Source of the DNA: Henricia sp. BOLD:AAB3569
Taxonomy: Eukaryota; Echinodermata; Asteroidea; Spinulosida; Echinasteridae
Length of the DNA: 64,000 nucleotides
Assembly (NCBI GenBank): GCA_037783545.1
Contig: JBBELK010000329.1
Coordinates: 434,001-498,000, forward strand
Direction: 5' to 3'
A program made the position numbers and the translations under genes. Positions 48,791 to 59,718 of this stretch are shown in pieces (positions within the stretch are counted from its first letter, which is position 1; the number at the start of each line of letters is the position of its first letter). The notes under the pieces are model-generated. The model did not search any database. It was not told where the DNA came from and was given only the letters and a program-made list of their open reading frames with translations.

Positions 48791-50230
48791 TTCACGGACA
48801 AGATTTCAGCTAACAGAAACCATCTAGATAACCTGCGACAGGTTACTCCATTGTTCGACCCTAAGTGTCCGCCAGGCATCCAGTTCTCGCACTTTGAACC
48901 CGTCACGGAGAGGATTCTCCTTAAACTGATCAGCGGCGCTTCATCAAAGTCATGCCAACTTGACGTTATTCCCACCTGGTTGCTCAAACGACACGTCATA
49001 GTCTTTCTGCCAACATTGACACATATCGTGAATGCTTCGCTGTCAACTGGCATCTGCCCAGATATCTTCAAATTGGCTGTTGTGACTCCGGTTTTAAAGA
49101 AGCCCTCTCTCGACAAGGAGACCCTCAGCAATTACCGTCCAATCTCCAACATTCCATTCTTGGCCAAACTCACTGAAAAAGTCGTCTGCAATCAAATCGT
49201 TGAATACATTGATCACCATCAACTATCGGAACATCTACAATCAGCATACAGAACCAACTGCAGTACCGAGACTGCCCTGTTATCAGTTCATAACGATATC
49301 GTCCGAGCCATTGACAACAACAGAGCTGTACTCATGGTCATGCTCGATCTTTCAGCAGCCTTTGATACCGTGGACCACAGCACGTTACGTCATCGCCTCC
49401 AATATAGATTTGGCATCACTGAGACCGCACTTGATTGGCTGACATCAAACCTCTCAAACAGAAAAAGTCGGGTCACAATTGCTGGAGCAGTCTCGGATGA
49501 AACCACTCTTCAGTTCGGAGTCCCACAGGGATCTGTAATAGCACCGCAGCTCTTCTCCCTCTACTTATCGCCAATTGGAGATGTCCTTCGTCGGCACGAT
49601 GTTAAATTCCATCTGTATGCCGACGACATCCAGATTTATGTGCCATTTGACCCCTCCATCCCAAATGAAGCTGAATTCCGCATTTTCTGCCTGTCCAGTT
49701 GCATCAAAGATGTTCAATCATGGATGCAAGCTAACAAACTGCAACTGAACCAAGACAAGACGGAATTCTTCATCGCGTCATCTCACCATAATTCTAAACG
49801 TCTCAGCCACCTCACTCTCAATATCAACAACAATACAATCCAGCAATAGTCATCAATCCGTAACCTGGGTGTCATCCTCGATAGCCCCATGTCCATGAGC
49901 GAACACATTACCACAGTTTGCAGGTCCGCTAACTATCACTTACGCAATATCACTAAAATCAGGAAATACATCGATGTTAACACATGTCATGCTACCACTC
50001 GTGCCCTTGTGCTGTCAAGAATCGACTACTGCAACTCACTTCTGAACGGCCTGAAACAAGAAGATATTATCCGTCTGCAGAGGATCCAAAATCGAGCAGC
50101 CCGTGCCATTTTCTCCCCATAGCCACTCACTCACATAGTTGATTGCCACATGCACACGCAGCAAAATGCATACCTGCACTCTGCTGCGTGTGGCAAGCAA
50201 GTCACTTTGACAAACGATGCATTCTGCTGG
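48791..50230 (+). pseudogene. L2/CR1-type LINE reverse transcriptase with one stop codon
   Basis: The frame from 48767 gives a 5'-truncated RT: PVLKKPSLDKETLSNYRPIS, VLMVMLDLSAAFDTVDHSTL (motif A), GVPQGSVIAPQLFSLYL (motif B) and FHLYADDIQIYVPF (catalytic YADD). A TAG at 49847-49849 interrupts it, after which the same frame continues (IRNLGVILDSPMSMSEHITT, then RIQNRAARAIFSP) to a second stop at 50120-50122. Endonuclease missing. Otherwise well preserved. Confidence 0.88.
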
Positions 50231-50654
50231 GTCTGGCAGGGTCTCTAGCCAAAATACCCTGGAGGGTTAGGGTTCCCAGTAAATTTTGCATAATACGTTT
50301 ATCTTTTTACATTCTTGGAAAGCTTTACAGGAAGAATAATAAACCGTTTTGTGACAATTATGAATCAAATTTTCTGCTTTTTATCACAGCCATGGCAGAT
50401 TAGAAACAAGAACTGGAGACCAGAAACCTATTGTGAAGAGACGTGACGCATCTGCACACTGTGTCACGCCACGCACTAAGAAATCTTGCTTCTCCACATT
50501 GTTATACTGGATTCACGGCATATATGCCTGTATACTTAGATATTGGTTAGCTTCCCAGCTAGGCTAACCCCTCTGGGCTCCCGGTCTACACCTACCAAGG
50601 CAGTACCCTATATAAGTGCAGTGATTTGGAACCACAGCGACCACATGTCTCGTG
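50231..50654. other. Non-coding between LINE and kinase fragment
   Basis: No gene or recognised repeat; a pseudokinase intron or intergenic DNA. Confidence 0.4.
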
Positions 50655-50938
50655 CATGTTAAGCCGGAAAATGGCAAACTTGCTGCTGCTAAGATCGTAC
50701 GTGGCAATGAGCCAGCGGCGAGGTTTCACAGGAAACCGGAAATCGACGCCTTGCACATGGTGCGGGATCATCCATCTTTCGTCCAGTTGATCCGCGTAGT
50801 GGAGCAATTGGCAATGCGGTGCATCCTCGAAGAGTTTGTGGGAAATGATTTTATTCCCGAGAATCTGACACTGGAGGATATTCTCAACGACAAGAAGATC
50901 AAGTGCTCGGAGATCCCTCGCAGGGAATATGGCTTAAG
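50655..50938 (+). pseudogene. Protein-kinase N-lobe exon (pseudokinase fragment)
   Basis: An exon-like stretch ending at donor GTAGGG. Encodes VKPENGKLAAAKIVRGNEPA (AxK lysine), KPEIDALHMVRDHPSFVQLI (alpha-C Glu and HP-x-x-V-x-L) and RCILEEFVGND (hinge). A glycine-rich loop is not seen upstream. It fits 5' to the exon at 51771 in phase-compatible order. The N-lobe occurs once, whereas the C-lobe exon is duplicated. Confidence 0.65.
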
Positions 50939-51160
50939 GTAGGGTGTTTAAAAATGTCAAATGCATGCCGTGTAAACGGGCAATCAGTTATTGAACATGT
51001 GTGTAATGTTGTCACTTTGATAGCTATGATTAACTGAAGCCATAACATTAATGACAATGCTGAAAATTACTTTATAACAATGCCAAGTCTTAAAATGAAT
51101 GGTGTGCACTGGTTCCAAATCTGAATAGATTTTTGTTTTTCAGGTCACTTGAAATTAGTA

Positions 51161-51723
51161 GACCATATCGAATAGCTGGATCTTTCCACAGTAAAGGCTG
51201 GTAAAGGGGCCATTTTGGCAACATACCATATTTTTGAGGAAATACCTTTGTCTGGTCTCAAAATAAAAGAAATAAGTTTCAGTTGTTTTGAAGAGATAAC
51301 TTCGGCCCAAAAAGGGTTACAAATAGTGTGACAACATGCCTTTCTAAAAACTCTGTGTACAAACTTCCAATACCTGTAACCGAGACGCCCTAAAATATAA
51401 CAACTGTCTGTCTCGGTTACGTGCGTATATTTGCAATTTGTACAGAGGGATTTTTTTATAAAGGCATGTTTTCACACTATTTGTAACCCTTTTTGGGCAT
51501 GAAACTTTTTTTTGTTTAGACCAGACAAAGGTATTTTCTGGAAAATATGGTCTAGTGTTGCCAAAATGCCCCTTTTACCGTGGAAAGACTCACCTGCCAT
51601 CTTGTAGGACAACTACCGACATTTAAATTGGTAAACAATGTAGGCAAAAAATGCAACTGTGCATGTCATCAAGAAACAAAACAAAAAAACTACCCTACAA
51701 GATGGCAGCTATTCGATACGGCC
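51161..51723. mobile_element. MITE (GACCGTATCGAATAGC family) interrupted by another MITE
   Basis: Left end GACCATATCGAATAGCTG at 51161; right end GCAGCTATTCGATACGGCC ends at 51723. Same termini as the element at 35387-35508. The fold-back MITE at 51182-51587 lies inside it. Confidence 0.75.
51182..51587. mobile_element. Full fold-back MITE, about 400 bp
   Basis: Left CTTTCCACAGTAAAG and AAAGGGGCCATTTTGGCAAC; right GTTGCCAAAATGCCCCTTTT and ACCGTGGAAAG. Arms pair along their whole length down to a tip GTAACCGAGA / TCTCGGTTAC near 51376-51420. Partial copies at 8951-9183 and 53517-53737. Confidence 0.88.
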
Positions 51724-51770
51724 TATTTTGACACTCCGGTTAACAGATATTTCATGTTATTTTGAAACAG

Positions 51771-52200
51771 ATAGCAAAGGACATCGCCGATGGAATACAG
51801 TACCTCCACCAGCAAAACTACATTCACGTCAACATCAAACCGGAAAACATCTTGCTGTATGCTACTAATGGCAGTTGAAGAGGCTGGCGGGCCAAGATTT
51901 GCGATTTGGGAGACTGCACCTCCGCGAAACTCGCGCCGAAGATTGACGCCACTCCTGAACTCCGGCCGAATGCAGAGAAAGCCGCAAAACCATTCGTGGC
52001 TCCGGAGGTCCTGAGTGGTCGTTGTCCATACACAACAGCGGCGGAAGTATTCGCCCTGGGACGGGTGTTGAGAGTTATCGCGAGGAAAGCCAGAATCGGT
52101 TCGCTCTTGAAGATTGGCAAGAGATGTTCTTGTAAGGGAGCCACCAAGCGGCCTAACATGAACAAGGTCTGCAATTGTGGCTACGTCAGGCCTCATCCCA
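51771..52200 (+). pseudogene. Pseudokinase C-lobe exon, copy A
   Basis: Begins after acceptor GAAACAG. Encodes IAKDIADGIQYLHQQNYIHV with catalytic-loop NIKPENILL: the HRD motif reads HVN, lacking the catalytic Asp. AKICDLGD stands at the DFG position, PFVAPEVL at APE, and AAEVFALGRVLR and TKRPNMNKV complete the C-lobe. One in-frame TGA at 51876-51878; otherwise open. The family branch cannot be told. Part of a tandem duplication with 53921-54330. Confidence 0.8.
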
Positions 52201-52599
52201 ACGTCTCATCCACTTCTTTGGTTATTAACAAAACTATCAACGTTGAACTAATTCAACATATGCAAAGACTATTACGAATATATTACTTGACTTTATCGGT
52301 ATAATTCATTTTACAAAACAAGAATTTTGGTTCCATGCAGCTATACTAATCCTGCCATTCAGGTTTAGTTGTATTGACGCCATCTTACTCACAGGGCAAA
52401 AGAACACACGTTGCTATGTATGCGTATTCAGTGGAATATTTTTGTGTCGTTTTGGTCCCTGTGCACTCGTTACAATCGGCGCGTTCATGTAGCAATGCAG
52501 CAATTCGTTGGCGACACCACAAACTGACACTACACATTAGTGCGTGCGCCTCGGGTGGAAAATGACGTCAGCACATAATTTGTGTTTTACTAGCTCATT

Positions 52600-53036
52600 G
52601 ATTGCGATTCTACAGGTACTTTCTCAAGGGACATCCTACGCACCTTGGACGACTTGCGTGACCACAACTGCCTTTTTAAGAAAGCTCACAAATTCCTCTC
52701 CCCTCTTAACTGCAGAACAGCAAAATTCTACCTCTTGCCTAAAGTTCACAAGCCCGGCAACCCAGACAGGCCCATTGTTTCTGTAAATGGGTGCCCAACA
52801 GAGCGTATATCTCCGTTTGTTGACATTTACCAGAAACCCCCTTGTTCCCTGAATACCCTCCTACATTCATGACACCCCTGAATTTCTCTGTAAATTTACA
52901 GGTATCGAACATCAAATCCCCAACACGGCCACCATTGGGACATTTGATGTGTCATCCTTGTACACTAATATCCCCATGATGAGGGTATTAGTGCTTGTAC
53001 CACTGCCTTGGCTGATAGTGGTCACACCTCGCGCCC
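52600..53036 (+). pseudogene. Penelope-like element RT fragment, copy A
   Basis: GTFSRDILRTLDDLRDHNCL, then CRTAKFYLLPKVHKPGNPDR with PIVSVNGCPTERISPFVD: the diagnostic Penelope-like RT core. After frameshifts, GTFDVSSLYTNIP (RT motif A) follows at about 52945. Interrupted at 53036-53043 by the second piggyBac-type piece. Confidence 0.85.
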
Positions 53037-53042
53037 CCGCCC

Positions 53043-53516
53043 CCCTGTCCACACGGTGCAATGTCGACCGCGCGCACGTACACGACCCAAGCAACGTTAG
53101 ACAGTCTTTCACAAAAACTATGCTCTATGCTGTAATTCACTGTCTATCATCCAACTACAAACCACTGTTCACTTCCTCTCTCCATTTTCTATGCACAACT
53201 ACAAATAAAGCCTGTTTTTAGCAAACCAGTGCACTTGTGTCTTTTGCCTTTGCCCAAAAGATCTTTAAATATTTTGTCACTTGAGTCTTAATTTTTATTG
53301 ATTGCCTTTTCTGAAGTTTGTTTTCCGAGGAAGTGCTGGATATGGGCTTTGAAATCATGGTGCGAAGGGCAAAGTCAAGATCAATTCTGGAGGTTGTGCA
53401 CACTGGACCATGTCCCGCAAAGGACCTGAAACTACTCAGCAGTCAACGCTTTTACATAAGGCCCATCCAGCAAGACATACAAGAGGGGCCTTTTACACAC
53501 GACAGCATGGTCAGCT
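53043..53516 (+). mobile_element. Second copy of the piggyBac-type element, 5' part
   Basis: Starts with CCCTGTCCACACGGTGCAAT and runs parallel to 47730-48213 at high identity (shared AAGCAACGTTAGACAGTC, GAGGTTGTGCACACTGGACC, CATCCAGCAAGACATACAAG). Cut at 53516 at the junction with the duplicated block. Confidence 0.85.
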
Positions 53517-53920
53517 TCCAATACCTGTAACCGAGATGCCCTAAAATATAACAACTGTCTGTCCCGGTTACGTGCGTATATTTGCAATTTGTACAGAGGG
53601 ATTTTTTTTATCAAGGCATGTTTTCACACTATTTGTAACCCTTTTTGGGCATGAAACTTCTTTTTGTTTAGACCAGACAAAGGTATTTTCTGGAAAATAT
53701 GGTCTGTGTTGCCAAAAGCCCCTTTTACCGTGGAAAGACTCACCTGCCATCTTGTAGGACAACTACCGACATTTAAATTGGTAAACAATGTAGGCACAAA
53801 ATGCACAACTGTGCATGTCATCAAGAAACAAAACAAAAAAACTACCCTACAAGATGGCAGCTATTCGATACTGCCTATTTTGACACTCCGGTTAACAGAT
53901 ATTTCATGTTATTTTGAAAC

Positions 53921-54330
53921 ATCGCCGAGGGAATACAGTACATGTACCTCCACCAGCAAAACTACATTCACGTCAACATCAAACCGGAAAACATCTTGCT
54001 GTATGCTACTAATGGCAGTTGGAGAGGCTGGCGGGCCAAGATTTGCGATTAGGGAGACTGCACCTCCGCGAAACTCACGCCGAAGATTGACGCCACTCCT
54101 GAACTCCGGCCGAATGCAGAGAAAGCCGCAAAACCATTCGTGGCTCCGGAGGTCCTGAGTGGACGTATTCGCCCTGGGACGGGTGTTGAGAGTTATCACG
54201 AGGAAAGCCAGAATCGGTTCGCTCTTGAAGATTGGCAAGAAATGTTCTTGTAAGGGAGCCACCAAGCGGCCTAACATGAACAAGGTCTGCAATTGTGGCT
54301 ACTTCAGGCCTCATCCCAACGTCTCACCCA
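53921..54330 (+). pseudogene. Pseudokinase C-lobe exon, copy B
   Basis: Same exon as at 51771 with different damage. The TGA of copy A is TGG here, but a TAG at 54050-54052 replaces the Leu of DLG. About 26 bp are lost after VLSG, shifting the frame, and CATGTA is inserted near 53940. HVN instead of HRD is shared by both copies, so the catalytic-loop change predates the duplication. Confidence 0.8.
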
Positions 54331-54719
54331 CTTCTTTGGTTATTAACAAAACGATCAACGTTGAACTAATTCAACATATGCAAAGACTATTACGAATATA
54401 CAATGTATTACTTGACTTTATCGGTATAATTCATTTTACAAAACAAGAATTTTGGTTCCAGCTATACTATCCTGCCATTCAGGTTGTATTGACGCCATCT
54501 TACTCACAGGGCAAAAGAACACACGTTGCTATGTATGCGTATTCAGTGGAATATTTTTGTGTCGTTTTGGTCACTGTGCACTCGTTACAATCCGCGCGTT
54601 CATGTAGCAATGCAGCAATTTGTTGGCGACACCACAAACTGACACTACACATTAGTGCGTGCGCCTCGGGTGGAAAATGACGTCAGCACATAATTTGTGT
54701 TTTACAAGCTCCTTGATTG

Positions 54720-56010
54720 CGATTCTACAGGTACATTCTCAAGGTACATCCTACGCACCTTGGACGACATGCGTAACCACAGCTGCCTTTTTAAGAAAGC
54801 TCACCAATTCATCTCCCCTCTTAACTGCAGGACGGCAAGATTCTACCTCTTCCCTAAAGTTCACAAGCCCGGCAACCCAGACAGGCCCATTGTTTATGGA
54901 AATGGGAGCCCAAAAGAGCGTATATCTCCGTTTGTTGACAGTTTCCAGAAACCCCCCTGAATACCCTCCTACATTCATGACACCCCTGAAGTTCTCTTTA
55001 AACTTACAGGTATCGAACATCAAATTTCCATCATCGGGACATTTGATGTGTCATCCTTGTACACTAATATCCCCAATGATGAGGGTATTAGTGCTTGTAC
55101 CACTGCCTTGGCCGATAGTGGTCACACCTGGCCTCGCCACTACCCTCCCAATCTGCGAGACCGTTCTAGTCAGAGCCGCAGTCCCACCTGATAATTCCAC
55201 TAACCCTCTAATTTCCCATGGAACCTTTAAATGTAACTCTAGGTGCATAACATGTTGAAAGCACATCATGGAAACTGATTCTTTCAGAAGCCATTCCACC
55301 GGAGCTGTCTTCAAGACAAGAGGTCACATCACCTGCACATCTACTAATATCATATACCTTATCTCTTGCAGAGTCTGTGGTACTCAGTATGTGGGCGAGA
55401 CAAAAACCACACTCAAAGATCTACAGTCAACACCAACAGAACTGACACCCCAGTTGGTGAACACTTTAACTGTACTAATCACTCAATTTCTGTCCATACA
55501 GGGTATTGAAGCTCTTGGCCAACACCCAGACTCTGTTCGTCTTAGCAGAGAGAAACTTTGGATTAAACGACTCCGCACCATCCAGCAACATGGTCTCAAC
55601 ATTCAGGAGGGAAATTATTAAGATCTTCCTTTTTCTCCCCCATTTCCACCTACTTCCTTTTTTGTTTCATCATTTTTGCCTGCCCCACCATCCCTCCCCA
55701 AAACTCCGCGCCAACCACCCTTTTTCCCCTTACTCTAATCCCCTCCTCTATTCCTACTCCCACCCCCATCTTGTACTTTGGTATGTTTCTGCTTTCCTAA
55801 TAATCCCTCTTTTGTTCCCTAGCATTCCATTCCAGGCAGACATAATGCAACCAGCTTTGTTTACTCATCACAACCCCTCTTTCTGCACATGACTGCCTCC
55901 CTTTGTGTTCACCTTTGTGTTTTAATGTGCTGTTTTCTGTATGTCCTAGTCATTTTGTCTTTGAGAAAGACTCTGCTAGAGTTGAAACGTGAGGCCACTA
56001 ATTTTACAGC
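54720..56010 (+). pseudogene. Penelope-like element, copy B with GIY-YIG domain and 3' tail
   Basis: RT core as in copy A (TARFYLFPKVHKPGNPDRPI), then GTFDVSSLYTNIPNDEGISA near 55035-55095. The catalytic YxDD region is deleted around 55190-55268. From 55268 a GIY-YIG endonuclease segment: GHITCTSTNIIYLISCRVCG, then TQYVGETKTTLKD, ending RLRTIQQHGLNIQEGNY. A C/T-rich tail and GACTCTGCTAGAGTTGAAAC near 55970-55990 resemble the hammerhead-bearing 3' ends of such elements. Not functional. Confidence 0.85.
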
Positions 56011-56540
56011 GTATTTTTATGAAAATTAGATTGGAATTATTTCTAGGAACTCTTAATGATGACCTCTTTTATAAATAAAATAATCATGAGAACTCACAAA
56101 ACACCCTGCTAGAAAATGTCTCAATTCTTGCTGGCTAAGAACTGTTAGCCATTTGTATGCAATTTGGAATATAAACAGATAAAAACAACACTTTTACTTT
56201 TCATAATTGTAACTGTCGTAGTCAGTGTTACTTAAATTTTTAGCATTATTGAAACACAAACCTAAAAATGGAAGGTCATTTATAAAGTGATTCTGGCTGA
56301 CACTGCAAAGAAAATCATGTTGAAAACAATCTTGTATACTTGTGCAACAAATTATAATATGTGTTATAACCAAATTTGTAATGTGTGTTGCATCAGCTCT
56401 GTTGTTAAATATTAGGCTACAAATATTTGGGGAAAATGGTTTTAAAGTTCCATTTTGATTTTTGAGTTTCGTTTCTCCAGCCATCGCCTTGTCCCAAGAT
56501 AATGTGAAGATGTGAAGGTGAATTTGAATCTGGGCGAATT
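56011..56540. other. Non-coding, no feature seen
   Basis: AT-rich sequence; a 124-codon minus-strand open frame here has no recognisable domain and unremarkable composition. Confidence 0.4.
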
Positions 56541-56789
56541 TAAATTTCATAGAGCCGCTTAAGCGCAAGCAGTAATATCATGCTTACTGTGGAAGACGAG
56601 TTAAGCACTATTTTAATGCCACGGCGTTCTATCTTAAGCATGCGCGCGCTTGGAGACGGCTATTGTTGTGTCACTATCTTAAGCAAAGTTTAGTCCTGCA
56701 GTTAAGGCACGTTTTCAGTTGCTTACCGTTAAGGATACCTAGCAGATATCCTCGGTTAACAGAAAATCGGCCGTTATGAAATTGGCCCC
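56541..56789. mobile_element. MITE, GGGGCCAATTTCAT family
   Basis: Left end TTTCATAGAGCCGCTTAAGC (terminus slightly shortened); right, inverted, GGGGCCAATTTCATAACGGC. Interior shared with 3824-4117 (CTTAAGCATGCGC, TTGTTGTGTCAC). Confidence 0.75.
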
Positions 56790-57059
56790 TTGTGTGGAAA
56801 AGCTCAATACTGCAAAAAGTACCAAGACTGAGAGTAGTTGCAAGGGAGGCAAATACCTTCAGGCCTCCCCAAAATGTTCTTGCCCGTCTTGTCTATCTGC
56901 CTTCCTCGGAATACCGTACATCAATGTGGCTGCGGTACATGACCATCAACGTAAAAGTTCCTTGTTGCCTGCGGGAGTTTCACCTCCATTCCTTCTAATT
57001 CCTTACTGAGAATTATCCGACAACCTGGAAAAAGCACATAAAAAAACATGCCAAGTTAA

Positions 57060-57260
57060 CTGCCAAGTTAAAGCAGCGTGTTCAGATTTTTCCAGAAAAT
57101 GCCTTCCCAAAAATACTATCCAAGAGAAGAAAACAGAAAATTTGCAATCTCCAATTTGGATGTGGAAGCAAAAAGGTTGGTGCCATTACTGTACTGTTTA
57201 ATATGGAACAAGATAATCTAGTTCACAAAACATTTTTTTTTTTGCGGTATCCTTGAAAAT
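57060..57260 (-). mobile_element. MITE fragment, AAAGGAGC..TGACCAGA family
   Basis: TTAAAGCAGCGTGTTCAGAT, then CAATCTCCAATTTGGATGTG and GCGGTATCCTTGAAAATTAT: the complement of the family, closest to the piece at 25335-25580. Confidence 0.7.
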
Positions 57261-57930
57261 TATACGGATTTCTGGTTGTTAACGTGACGTCATCAACATG
57301 TTTCTGGTTAGGAGTCGCGAAAACAGCCCCAGGTTTCTGGCTAAAAATGGCTTCCAGTAACGGTCCTCAATTGTGTTTGTTTGTGGAATATTTGGACCTG
57401 AACCATGCAGTTTTTTCGTGCATGTGCTCAGTGTCTACAAAATTAATCGTGCATGTTGTTCTGTCGATATCGCTTGCGATAAACTCACGTCACCTAAACG
57501 CGCGTGTCACACAGTTCGTATGCGTGCGAAATATACTAACATAATACGTGATGATGGACACGTCACTTTACAATCCAATGGCATCACCTTTTTTAGGGAG
57601 TACATTGATGAATTTTTAGAACATTTTTATTCAATAAGACAAACTTTGCCATCAGTATTTTTTTTCATTCATATGTTGGAATGTTCGGCGCTATAAAGTG
57701 AGATTTTTTGCCGTAAAATGCCTCTTTCGACAAGGGCGGATCAAGGATTTTGAAAAGGGGGAGCATGAAATTTTTAAGCATGGAATGCTGATGACAATGA
57801 AATAGCGAGTTTCGCACTTAGCGCGAAGCCTTAACGGCTTCTAGATGGATTAGATGCTCCGTGGTGCGATCTGGGGCAATATTTAACCACTTTAAGCAGG
57901 AAAAGTGTGCACAAAAAGTGGATTTGTTTT
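57261..57930. other. Non-coding, no feature seen
   Basis: Short open frames only, none with a recognisable domain. Confidence 0.35.
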
Positions 57931-57934
57931 TTGT

Positions 57935-58200
57935 TTTTTTCGCCCCCAATCTACTTTGTCCAAACACTACACCCCCAAACCACTTCGTGCACAGGCTGTT
58001 CAGAACGAAATGGTTCAGGGCGAAGTTGTTTTGGGGCGAAATGACTGCAAACCCTTTTCTTGACTGTTTTCTCAAAAGTTAGACTAAGTACGGAGCTGGT
58101 TTTAGTTCAGGTTGGTTTTAAACATGCATATATCTTCAATCACAGGGGGGTAAAACTATTTGTGACAGTTAACCAATCATGTATAATATCTTTAAACACT
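57935..58200 (+). repeat. Second copy of the TTCGCCCC fold-back repeat and its flank
   Basis: CGAAATGGTTCAGGGCGAAG and GGGGCGAAATGACTGCAAAC, then GTACGGAGCTGGTTTTAGTT: parallel to 28890-29170. Confidence 0.75.
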
Positions 58201-58219
58201 TTTGAGCCTAGTGTCTAGC

Positions 58220-58335
58220 GGCCGCGCCCGCACTCTGGTCGGCATGTATGAAACACGCACATGCACACACAAACTGCACGCTCCCGAAAGCAAATTGTGC
58301 ACTGTTGTGACAAGTATCCAGTCGTGTGCATTACG
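58220..58335. repeat. Dispersed repeat shared with 36265-36340
   Basis: GAAACTGCACGCTCCTGAAA and GTGCACTATGTGACAA at 36280-36330 match AACTGCACGCTCCCGAAAGC and GTGCACTGTTGTGACAA here. Confidence 0.6.
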
Positions 58336-58534
58336 CGTAACGCGCGCGATCGAACAAAACATATCAACGCACAGCTAGCAGTTGTACGAACACGGTGTTG
58401 ACACATTATATGTGCCCAGGACCATATTCGGTTTTAAACGCATGTTTAAAATTTGCCACATCCCTATTTAAAATACTGAAGTGCCAGGAAAACTTCATGT
58501 TTTGTACCACTGACTCAGTGCATATTTTTCATGT

Positions 58535-58606
58535 ATGGTCTCGGAACCCTTGGTCTCGGTCTCGGTCTCTAAACAACTGGTCTCGGTCTCGGATTTACAG
58601 GTCTTG
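58535..58606. repeat. GGTCTC-rich short tandem repeat
   Basis: GGTCTCGGTCTCGGTCTC words repeated about seven times with interruptions. Confidence 0.8.
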
Positions 58607-59018
58607 ACTACAACGCTGATTCTAAGGCTGTTTGCTGTGCTGAATTATGCTGAACCGGCCATTAAGCAGCGCAATAAAATGGCCCCTGGCCTTAAACAGC
58701 TAGAATCTCCCCTTCCACATTTTTTGAGTTTTTCTGTTTATCATGGAGGTGTATGTGTCTACAACACCATCACAACTTGTTTTTCACAAAAAAATCAACA
58801 GGCTTTTGCTTAAAACGTAAAGCAGTTCCGACCCTCTTCACCCGAAATTCTGAAACGCTCGAGGTCACTTGGCTTGTTTATCAACAGGGTTTTGACGTCA
58901 TCCTGAGAAACATACAAAACGGTCTGTGCAGTATTGAATGGAAAATACACGAAGTGAATGTTTATCATGCCTGTTTTGTCCTTGTAATTCAAAATACAAA
59001 CGTGAAAAACACTTCATG

Positions 59019-59718
59019 TAAAGGCCCGGTCACACAGCACTCCACGTCTAAATCACGTACAAAAAGTTATGAAAATCTGGTGGACGTGGTCGTAAGTGGT
59101 AATTTTTGGTCAATTTTGGCTTGGCCGTGCTTTGTACGGGTATGGCCGTCGGCGGCTGTTCTACTGCTAAAGCACTGCCTAAGCACAGCCTAAGCACAGC
59201 TAACCACGTCCAGCCACGTGTAAGGTTAAAAATAGGTTCGCACGTGTTTAAACGCGGGAAAAAAAAGTGGCCTCATCGCGTCTGTAGCACTGCTGATCAC
59301 GTGTTGAGCGCGGACGTAAAACGGGCACTCCACTGCCACAGCACTGCCCAATCACGGGTAACCGCGGCTCGTGACAGACCGCTAAACTTTCGCGTCTTAC
59401 TGCGTCTTACTGCGTCTCCCCAAGTTTTAATCACTGCCGGAACACGGATTATCACGTGTGTTTCACGTGTGTTGCACGTCTTTACCACGTGTGCCACCCG
59501 TGGTTGTCCGCGGGCTAAAATTTTGAGCAGTTCAAAACTTTTTGCCGCGTCCGACGCCGTTCCGATTTCTCCCCGCGTCCTGCCACGTCTATAAATCGAC
59601 TGTAGCTCGTCTTAAACTCGACATCAACGCGAACAACATCGTCTGCTTCACGGGAGACCACTTTTGGACGGGTTTTGGCCGTGATTAAGCCGTAAAGCGC
59701 TGTGTGACCGGGCCTTTA
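59019..59718. mobile_element. 700-bp non-autonomous DNA element, AAAGGCCCGGTCACACAGC termini
   Basis: TAAAGGCCCGGTCACACAGC at 59019 and its inverse GCTGTGTGACCGGGCCTTTA ending at 59718. Interior very rich in CACGT words (at least five exact CACGTG). The 162-codon open frame inside has no domain. Confidence 0.88.

Larger units (their letters stand above)
51367..55130 (+). repeat. Tandem segmental duplication (51367-53035 and 53518-55130)
   Basis: Two head-to-tail copies of about 1.65 kb at high identity. Each contains, in order, the right half of the fold-back MITE, the right half of the GACCGTATC MITE, the pseudokinase C-lobe exon and the Penelope-like RT core. They are separated by the 474-bp piggyBac-type piece. 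Small indels and point changes distinguish them. Confidence 0.92.

Noticed and set aside
55506..55892. A 128-codon open frame rich in Pro/Phe/Leu
   Set aside because: Shadow of the C/T-rich 3' tail of the Penelope-like element.
59106..59594. A 162-codon open frame
   Set aside because: Entirely inside a MITE with clear terminal inverted repeats; no domain.
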